DNA from: Saxidomus purpurata
Taxonomy: Eukaryota; Mollusca; Bivalvia; Venerida; Veneridae
Assembly: GCA_022818135.1 (NCBI GenBank)
Contig: JAFMSR010000001.1
Location: 30,366,082-30,430,081, forward strand
Length of the DNA stretch: 64,000 nucleotides
Reading direction: 5' to 3'
In this document: positions 57,241 to 64,000 of the stretch, one piece after another
How positions within the stretch are numbered: position 1 is the stretch's first letter
Layout: every line of letters starts with the position of its first letter
Made by a program: the position numbers and the translations under genes
Notes under the pieces: generated by a model
What the model saw: only the letters and a program-made list of their open reading frames with translations
The model's database searches: none
What the model was told of the DNA's origin: nothing

Positions 57241-57333
57241 ACAAAACGTTTTTGGTATTATTTATTATACAACACTGTACATGTATATGCATCTATCGGA
57301 ACTTGCAATAGGGCAAATTATACGTTTACATAA
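57019..57333 (+). CDS. Open frame shared by both inverted arms (left copy)
   Basis: Starts ATG (MALELTPVLVPRYIDSLYWV), with basic middle (RHCKNSRRI) and NPTLFEILGALLTDS. The arm homology ends near 57240, so the last ~30 codons are unique and probably meaningless. No known domain. Conservation between arms may only reflect their recent duplication, so coding status is unproven. Confidence 0.2.
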   Translation: MALELTPVLVPRYIDSLYWVFRYQYRHCKNSRRITNPTLFEILGALLTDSLQNIFCYKAFRKHISSNFYSCRPTTKRFWYYLLYNTVHVYASIGTCNRANYTFT

Positions 57334-57812
57334 CCCATGTCTGCATATCAGAAGTTTATTTTCTCCTATGTATTCATAAACTATAACATTGTTATTAATA
57401 AGTTCAGGATTGCAAGTTTCTGTTGGGTTTCCATTGCAGATGTTTAATTTATATGTTATAGAACAGACATCATGAATAGATTGCCTTGTACAATTATTAT
57501 TTTCAATATTTAAGTCAGGCAAATCAATTTAAGTTTCACCGATATAAGATAACCACTCTCCGCTAATATGAAAAATTATCTTGCGGACTAGCTTACAACC
57601 ATTCATAACTCGCCAAGCATAGCATACTCAGCATCGTCCGCATAATTTTTACATATAAAATATCACATTTTATGACTTGTGACAATGTATATTCGAATTT
57701 ACGTTTTACTCTATTAACAGTAGCGTGTTTGAAAAGAAATAGAATATATTTCCCAAGTGTGTTTGCATTTAAAGATTTTGTAAATAAATGCGATTAAAAC
57801 GGTGGGAAAATA

Positions 57813-57964
57813 AATCTACCATACCCACTGAGTTGCCGATAAGGAAATCCCACCCTTAGATTGAGGTACGTCCAAACAAAAACTAGGGGGAGCCTCGTTT
57901 TAGGGACGTATCTCAATCCTCGTGTGGGATTTCCTTATCAACAACTCATGAACATGGTAGATTC
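57813..57964. repeat. ~150-bp hairpin element
   Basis: aatctaccat at 57813 pairs with atggtagatt at 57964. GATAAGGAAATCCCAC pairs with GTGTGGGATTTCCTTATC, and TACGTCC with GGACGTA, around an apex near 57885. Stem ~60 bp, imperfect. Confidence 0.8.
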
Positions 57965-58297
57965 AATTTTTCCAAAAATAAAAATGAAGTCTGACAATTA
58001 AAAAGATATTGATACGAAATAAAAAATGTTATTCTTTATTATCCCTATTGTGATTACAACATATTAGTTGATTATGGCGAGTTAATCAAAGCGCTCATAT
58101 TCAAACCTAAACTAAACGAGTAGCTTTTATGTGCCATGCCTAACAAACATTTTCTGCCACATGAACAAACTGACGAACTTATAAATTTAAATATTGCTGT
58201 TTTCAAACCCCAAAAGAAATAATTGCCAGAAGCAGTTTCATGATTATTTCCATAGCGCCCTAAATCTGCACATCAGATTTGATAGTTCTAACCACAA

Positions 58298-58424
58298 TCA
58301 CATGAGGTTGGGAAAAATTCATTTTTAAGAAACACCCATGACCTACTATTAAGTATATACGTATGCTTGATAGTAGGTCTCGGGTATTTTAAAAAAAACG
58401 ATGTTTTTGTCCAAACCTCAGGTT
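58298..58424. repeat. Palindrome related to the inverted-arm tips
   Basis: Centred on atacgtat at 58358-58365. Arms read 'aaacacccatgacctacta' and 'tagtaggtctcgggtattt'. The arm sequence resembles the outer tips of the 56.7/60.8 kb inverted repeats (acaccccggaccgactatcaag), as though two such tips were joined head to head. Confidence 0.6.
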
Positions 58425-58469
58425 ACTATTAAACTTAGCTTAGTATTTCAGTTATTGTATTTACATGAT

Positions 58470-59560
58470 AAATTTTTACAAAAAACTTGAAAATTATGGA
58501 ATTCGTGGACCATTGCTAGACTAGTTGTCATCTGTTTTGAAGGATAGAGTCATGAATGTCGTAGATGAAGGTGAACATTCCACCAGTGTTAAAGTAGAGT
58601 CAGGGGTTCCCCAAGGGAATGTACTTGGCCCCCTAATGTTTCTTTGTCACATTAATGATTTACCTGATTGGGTAAAGTCTACAGTGAGATTATTCGCGGG
58701 CGACTGTCTATTTTATAGACAGATTAGAACAAATCAGGGCCATTTAGCTCCTCAGCACGACTTGAAACAACTTGAACACTGGGCTACATTGTGGGTAATA
58801 ATTTTTAATGCTAAAAATGCTATATCTTAAGTGTACGCCAAAGTTCTTTTTTCTATGAATTAGACAAGACCATTTTACAACAAGTTAATACAAACCCGTA
58901 TCTTAAACTCACCATTTCCCAAGATTTAACGTGGACAACCCACATCAACAACATTTGCAAGAAAGCGAATTCAACTATTGGATTTTTAAAATGCAATCTC
59001 AAAAACTGTGCACTAGAATCCAGGAAACTAGCTTACATATCACTTATCCTTTCTACGTTGGAATATGGCGCGGTTATCTGGGACCCATATTTAGTTAAAG
59101 ACATAAATTCAGTTGAAAAATCCAACGCCGTGCAGCATGATTCATCATGAAGGACTACAAATCAAGAGACGATGGCTGTGTATCCTGGATACTGGAGACC
59201 ATGAAACTTGACAGTCTACAGCTGCGTCTGAAGAGCTCCAGGTTATTCTTCATGTTCAAAATCATCCGAGGTATGGTGCCGGCAATCGACTAATCGAATT
59301 ACTTAACACCCATTAAAACAAAAGACAGATTAGGCCAAAACAATACAAAGATAGTGTGACATCAAATATAGTTAACAACTTTAACGTAAACAGTGAATGT
59401 TATTCAGTAAAAACATCAACAACAGATCAGTATAAACACTCATTTTTATATTAAGGCAGTGCAGGATTGGAACAGTTTAAGTGAAAGTGTAGCATGCACA
59501 GAGACAGTTGTGGGTTTTAAAACCGCCCTCTCACATCAATACTAAGTGACCAGACACTCT
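58470..59560 (+). pseudogene. Jockey/CR1-like LINE RT remnant with a mutated catalytic box
   Basis: In order: KLENYGIRGPLLD then a stop, SSVLKDRVMNVVDEG, the conserved GVPQGNVLGPLMFL, HINDLPDWVKS, the palm box RLFAGDCLFYRQI (normally FADD; here the first Asp is Gly, GGC near 58700), LEHWATLWVIIFNAK, then after stops and shifts LTISQDLTWTTHINNICKKA and RKLAYISLILSTLEYGAVIWDPYL. The upstream endonuclease is absent and several stops occur after 58830, so it is an inactive 5'-truncated copy. It lies in the spacer of the 4.1 kb inverted repeat. Confidence 0.85.
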
Positions 59561-60290
59561 TCCGTGGTGTTATACCAGTATTGGGTTCTAACGACGTATT
59601 ATACAGATATTTGAAACTCCACTAATTCTTTTTTTAAACAGACAACAAAAGTAATCAAAATTATATAGATCTACATGTATTTAAAATTCTGACAGACCTG
59701 CTTGATGCCTATTCTCGGCTTCGCCGTGTCGCCATACTGACCAGTAATCTAATCAGATTTATAGGTCGCGTTAATTTCTTCATTCGGTAAAAGGTGAAAA
59801 CTTGGTCTTTACCGTAAACTCATATGCAAGTTTAAATTTATTTCAAACGAAACAAAAGACTTTTAACAAAGTAGAATTGTTATAAAAACAATCTGATAGT
59901 TACAAGCTAATGGTAGATATTCGTCTTGTTTCAGTTCTATTCTTGGTTATTGCACATTTAAGAATTAAAGATTCATAGAGACTAGTAATAAATCACCTTT
60001 CCCGAATGTAAATGATTTATCAGTACCCGGATGTGCGACGCCGAGAATCTATATCTATAAGCACTCTGCCAAATTATACTTGTCTTATAAATTACACAAA
60101 AACAGTTTTGTAGTGTTACATCATTAATTCCCATGACTTAAAAATGAATCAGAAACAATAGTAATTAATGAACAAACACTATATACAAATATTGGTACGA
60201 ATGTTTTGGTACGAAACATGTAAATGAAACAGACAATAAGAATAATTTCGTAAAGGTGTTTCCAAGTTATACAATATCAAGCGCTCTACA
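59561..60290. other. Unassigned sequence
   Basis: AT-rich with no recognised gene or repeat. Two 'ccgtgtcgcc/gcgacgccgag' words near 59725 and 60038 are weakly inverted ('ttctcggcttcgccg' against 'cgacgccgagaatc'). Confidence 0.3.
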
Positions 60291-60294
60291 TTTT

Positions 60295-60812
60295 CAGTGG
60301 TCTGCAACTATAAAATTCGACGAAATATGCCTTCTTAAAGCTTTATGGCAAAAGATCTTTTGTATACTGTCAGTCAAAAGCGCGCCCAAAATTTCAAATA
60401 AAGTCGGATTCGTTATTCGTCTACTATTTTTACAGTGCCGGTACTGGTACCGGAAAACCCAATACAGCGAATCTATGTAGCGCGGAACAAGCACGGGAGT
60501 TAACTCTAACGCCATCGGTAAGTTTTAGACTCGTGTATTTTGTGAAAATTTTGACAAAATTCTGATTGAATGAGTGGACAAGAAATATGGACACTGGCAT
60601 GATTCTAGAGCATAATCAATGCCTTATTGATAGATACTAGTGGATGTTCGGGTTTGTTTGGATTTATCGTGAATTTCAAGCAATAAACAAGGGGACTGAG
60701 GTAAGTCGGTTGTTGATGTCTCATAACTTGTATTATATATGCTTGATAGTCGGTCCGGGGTGTTTTATAAAAAATATTTTTCGGGGTCCAAACTTCATGT
60801 GATTGTGCATAA
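60295..60812 (-). repeat. Right arm of the 4.1 kb inverted-repeat structure
   Basis: Partner of 56714-57240. The minus frame 60294-60515 repeats the shared 60-codon ORF with a few substitutions (for example Q-K for Q-N, H for Y). Its outer tip is ggtccaaacttcatgtgatt. Confidence 0.8.
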
Positions 60813-61570
60813 AATGACCTATACGACGTTGGGACGTTTACAGTACATAAAACTCAAATTAACAACAGTATATACGTCATTAACTTACACTGTGGGGGCA
60901 TAAAAGGACCTATATTTTGAGAAATACATTTTGCTTTGTGCAAAATGCCGCCTTCGCTGGTATTTCATTACAAATGGTGTAAAAAAGTCTAAGGGCGACA
61001 ACTACGCAAAGCAGAAACAAGCAAAGTCCGGTATACGGAACTGAACGTACAACATCTTACCCTCACGAGTTACCTCGCTTTAAGTTTTAATCTATCGAGG
61101 AACACGACATTCCCCGTCTGATTTTGGATAAAAATCACCCATATAGTACCACAAGAAAAAATTCTAAACACTTATCACTATACCAAAAATAATATAAGAA
61201 CTTAAATTTGCAACACTTCACATGAACCTTAATAAACAACCCCTGAAGTTTACTTGAACCTTAAATATTACAAATGTAGTATAGTATCCTATAACTGTGG
61301 TAGAAGTAATGTTTTACCAGTAATTTACACAGAAAACTGCACACATTCAAAGTGTGAGCAGAAATACCTGAAAAACAATACATAAAATGTTACTGATAGT
61401 CATCACATGAATTCTTCTAAACAAAACCCACAACGTTTATAAAGTGAATGCTATTTCCTAGCTATATATCTGCAACAGAAAGGCACTATTCATCATTCAA
61501 CCTTTACTTCACCAGAATGTAACACAATTTTGTTAATATGAAACTGACATTTTCAACTAGTGCATTTCTT
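60813..61570. other. Unassigned sequence
   Basis: No gene recognised between the inverted arm and the BEL/Pao remnant. Confidence 0.3.
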
Positions 61571-61578
61571 TTGTTACT

Positions 61579-62070
61579 TCAGTTTCTATGCTGATAATAC
61601 AGTAAGTTATTGCGAAACCAAAAGCACCACTTTTGTAATAGGACGCACAAAAATATATGTTTACCATCTTTCATAACGCGCACTGACACTTTGCGTACCA
61701 AGTTATCTGAACTTGGAAATACTTGATCAACAAAACCGACTTGCCACTGAATACGCGGTAAGTTGTCATCAACAAGTAGAATTACATCTCCAGTTTTGAC
61801 ATTTTCAGGTTCCGTTTGCCACTTTTGTCTAGTTTGTAAGTTATGCAAGTACTGGCTTTTCCACCGTTTCCAAAATTGATCTGCTAACACTTGAACTTGT
61901 CGCTATTGAGACCTATACATGTCTTTAACACCAAAATCTTTGCGCAGTGCAATGTCAGAATTCTCTTTATGTGTCAACAACATATAAGGCGACAGAATGG
62001 TGGGCAAAGTTGGATCATCAGAAACAGTTGTAATTGGTCTAGAATTGATTATACACACAACTTCAGCCAT
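61579..62070 (-). pseudogene. BEL/Pao retrotransposon integrase C-terminal remnant
   Basis: Minus strand: LMAEVVCIINSRPITTVSDD, then SPYMLLTHKENSDIAL, a TAG stop near 61906, then VLADQFWKRWKSQYLHNLQ, RQKWQTEPENVKTGDVILLV, DDNLPRIQWQVGFVDQVFPS and VRKVSVRV. This is the integrase C-terminal region (DUF5641-like) that ends Pao/BEL polyproteins. Everything upstream (RT, catalytic integrase core) is missing. Frame is lost above 62060, and the 3' end beyond KDGKHIF is unrelated. One in-frame stop and truncation make it dead. Confidence 0.85.
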
Positions 62071-62770
62071 AAGTGTACACAAAAAATATTTGAAAATCTA
62101 GAGAGTTTTGTTTTACCTGACAATAATACCCAGTCAGTTTTGTCCAAAGATTATGAGTATTTATGTGCTGGCCGTTAAATGTTTTAAGAAAAAAAAAGTT
62201 GCATGATGTATGTCAAATAGCAATAATCAATCTAAAGATAATTCATTGAAGAAATTTAATGCATTACAGACCGTGAAAACATTATTGTCTTTTTGCCGCC
62301 TTTTTATATTTCTATAATTTTAAATTTCATAATATTCTTCGCTTTCCTGCTTAATGGTCAGTCTGCATATTATCTTATACTTTATATATATTTCTTACAT
62401 ACATGAATATACCAACTTATTCACGCATAAATTCGTCTGCTGCATTTTATATATTTAGTTATTTGGCAGATACCATTACCTAATGGTCATCAAGAGTTTT
62501 CATATTGTGCCCCTGGGGTTACAATTGACCACATCCCGGGACTGGTTACTTTTCATAGACTTATATAAGACTTTTTTTTGGAAAATCTTCATCTCCATAA
62601 TTACAAGGCGTAGTTTTCATCTCTCTAAACTTTGCGTCTATGTCAAAATTGGCCCCGCCCTTGTGACCAATATTTTAGTTTTTACAGCGACAACAAACTT
62701 CTAGTTTTATTTTACTTTCTGCGACACGGTTGTTAACCTTGTATTAAAATGGTAGCAAGGTGATTTATCG
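62071..62770. other. Unassigned AT-rich sequence
   Basis: No gene or repeat partner seen. The frame 62483-62704 has no recognisable motif. Confidence 0.3.
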
Positions 62771-62773
62771 GGA

Positions 62774-63157
62774 GACACTCAAAATCCCCTTAGTCATAAT
62801 CCCCTTGGTCCAAAAATGGCATAGTAGTCATAATCCATTCTATAGATTTTACAAGGTATTCATAATCCCCTCAATTGATTTTACATTTTTTATGAGAAAG
62901 AAGTGTGAATAAATGTGTAATTATAATCATTTTATTGTTTTCCTATCATTTGCTATAGTAAAGTAAAACTAGAGACAAATAAAACATTTAGTAATGTAAA
63001 TGATTTAAAAAAAAAATTCATTCAATATATGCTTTTCCACTTGTAAAATCCATTGAGGGGATTATGAATACCTTGTAAAATCCATCGAAGGGATTATGAC
63101 TACTATGCCATATTTGGACCGAGGGAATTTCTACTGAGGGGATTTTGAAGTACACTC
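62774..63157. mobile_element. Fold-back element with ~105-bp arms
   Basis: Left arm 62774-62892 and right arm 63036-63157 are reverse complements (caaaatccccttagtcataa / ggattatgactactatgcc; ggtattcataatcccctcaa / ttgaggggattatgaatacc). AATCCCC recurs several times within each arm, so arms themselves are internally repetitive. The ~140-base spacer is AT-rich. No coding capacity. MITE-like. Confidence 0.8.
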
Positions 63158-63170
63158 TATTATTTTATTT

Positions 63171-63357
63171 TTTCGGTGGTTTATCTAAATAGAACGGTGG
63201 ATTATATCCCGATAAACTCACTGGCCACTCAGTGAAATTATCAAAATCTGTTACCCGGTTCAACGTCAAAAAGTATACCGAGTGTACTGAATGCCGGAAA
63301 CTATATGACGATGACGTCGTTAAAATGACGTCATATTTGCGATACTTTCTGATGACG
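63171..63357 (+). repeat. Direct repeat, first copy
   Basis: About 185 bases shared with 63807-64000 in the same orientation: cggtggtttatc, ggattatatcccgataaact, ggccactcagtgaaa, ctatatgacgatgacgtcgt. Contains several TGACGT (CRE-like) words. Confidence 0.85.
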
Positions 63358-63441
63358 TTCCCCGCAATTTTCGACATTTTATTGAAATAAACTCAGTTTG
63401 AGACATAAAATAAACAGAAAAATTGGTGGTATCGATGTTAT

Positions 63442-63550
63442 GTCACGATAATTTCACTCGTGAACACCAAAAGTAGTTATGTTCACTCGTGGCTGCGCCA
63501 TTCGTGAAAATATCACTTTTGGTGCCCACTCGGTGAAATTATAACGTGAT
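63442..63550. repeat. ~110-bp hairpin between the direct repeats
   Basis: tcacgataatttcactcg pairs with the gtgaaattataacgtga side, and CACCAAAAGT with ACTTTTGGTG, around an apex near 63495. An imperfect stem of about 48 bp. Confidence 0.7.
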
Positions 63551-63806
63551 ATTACACCGAAACCAACAATTATCCTCTATTTCATCCGTTGCTCTTACTT
63601 TTGTAAACGTAACAACATAATAATCTTATTCAAACTTCGCGGACATACACATTAACTCAAATATATACAATTCCTCATCTTACAAAAAGCAGATATTATT
63701 GGAATTTCCGATAAGTATAGCAATTTCTCTGTGTTCCAGCAAACAAAGGAAGTATACTTCGTTCTTACGTCATGGTTTGGAAACATTGAAACGTTTTATT
63801 TTATGT

Positions 63807-64000
63807 TTTTCGGTGGTTTATCGAAATATAACGGTGAATTATATCCCGATAAACTCACTGGCCACTCAGTGAAAATTATCAAAATCTGTTACATTTGTAC
63901 CAGGATTAACGTCAAAAAGTGTACCGAGCGTACTGAATGCTGGAAACTATATGACGATGACGTCGTTAAAATGACATCATCTTTGCGATGCTTTCTGATG
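63807..64000 (+). repeat. Direct repeat, second copy, cut by the window edge
   Basis: Second copy of 63171-63357 with a small insertion near 63895 (acatttgtacca). It runs off the window, so the element's full extent is unknown. The two copies could be LTR-like or a tandem unit of about 636 bases. Confidence 0.8.

Noticed and set aside
1..64000. CRISPR arrays, bacterial operons, rRNA genes
   Set aside because: No regularly spaced identical repeats with unique spacers, no prokaryotic gene density, and no rRNA signature. The sequence is animal repeat DNA.

Overview
This is a 64 kb stretch of AT-rich animal DNA with no complete host gene that I can support. It is almost entirely a patchwork of transposable-element remains. 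The mix points to a bivalve mollusc, or at least a lophotrochozoan: tRNA-headed SINEs carrying the conserved 'gagacacccctggtt' central block, tandem-repeat-filled elements ending in a small hairpin next to ACAAGAG, a DIRS-type tyrosine-recombinase retroelement, L1-like and jockey/CR1-like LINE fragments, a BEL/Pao tail and a Tc1 remnant. The species call is inference; no marker gene is present.

Layout. 1-12 kb: mostly unassigned, with a tandem-repeat element (2.06-3.31 kb), two hammerhead-like motifs (8.95 and 12.12 kb), an ACGTG-rich short-motif array (9.9-10.4 kb) and a GC-richer open frame (11.1-11.4 kb). 12.4-15.8 kb: a SINE head, two tandem-repeat elements and a possible terminal exon between them. 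16.6-27 kb: a probable 3' LTR, then a nested block. This block holds a SINE-tagged repeat (about 17.0-17.6 kb), a nearly complete but frameshifted 4.4 kb DIRS element (17.81-22.21 kb) with textbook ITR/ICR geometry, and a large imperfect palindrome (22.5-27.0 kb) whose centre carries an inverted copy of the SINE-tagged repeat. 27-34 kb: a dead LINE on the minus strand, then an L1-like LINE on the plus strand broken by a MITE and by twin 723-bp TIR units with long hairpins. 34-44 kb: a 609-bp TTA-flanked TIR element, another SINE, two copies of a ~1 kb GC-rich retroposon (one with a 13-bp TSD), a third tandem-repeat element, and an L1-like LINE lacking its catalytic core. 44-51 kb: little recognisable apart from two hairpins and a Tc1-like remnant. 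51.7-55.5 kb: a ~150-bp-period array that contains a broken copy of a multi-exon-like protein family. 56.3-64 kb: triple CCAAT boxes, a 4.1 kb inverted-repeat structure enclosing a dead LINE, a BEL/Pao integrase tail, a fold-back element and terminal direct repeats.

How it works together: the readable history is insertion into insertion. Target-site duplications and shared breakpoints let several events be ordered (SINE before repeat amplification; MITE into LINE ORF1; LINE tail into SINE). Nearly all coding remains are disabled: both LINE palm motifs that can be read have lost the first catalytic Asp (YAYD, FAGD), while the DIRS RT box (FIDD) and recombinase residues survive in frameshifted frames.
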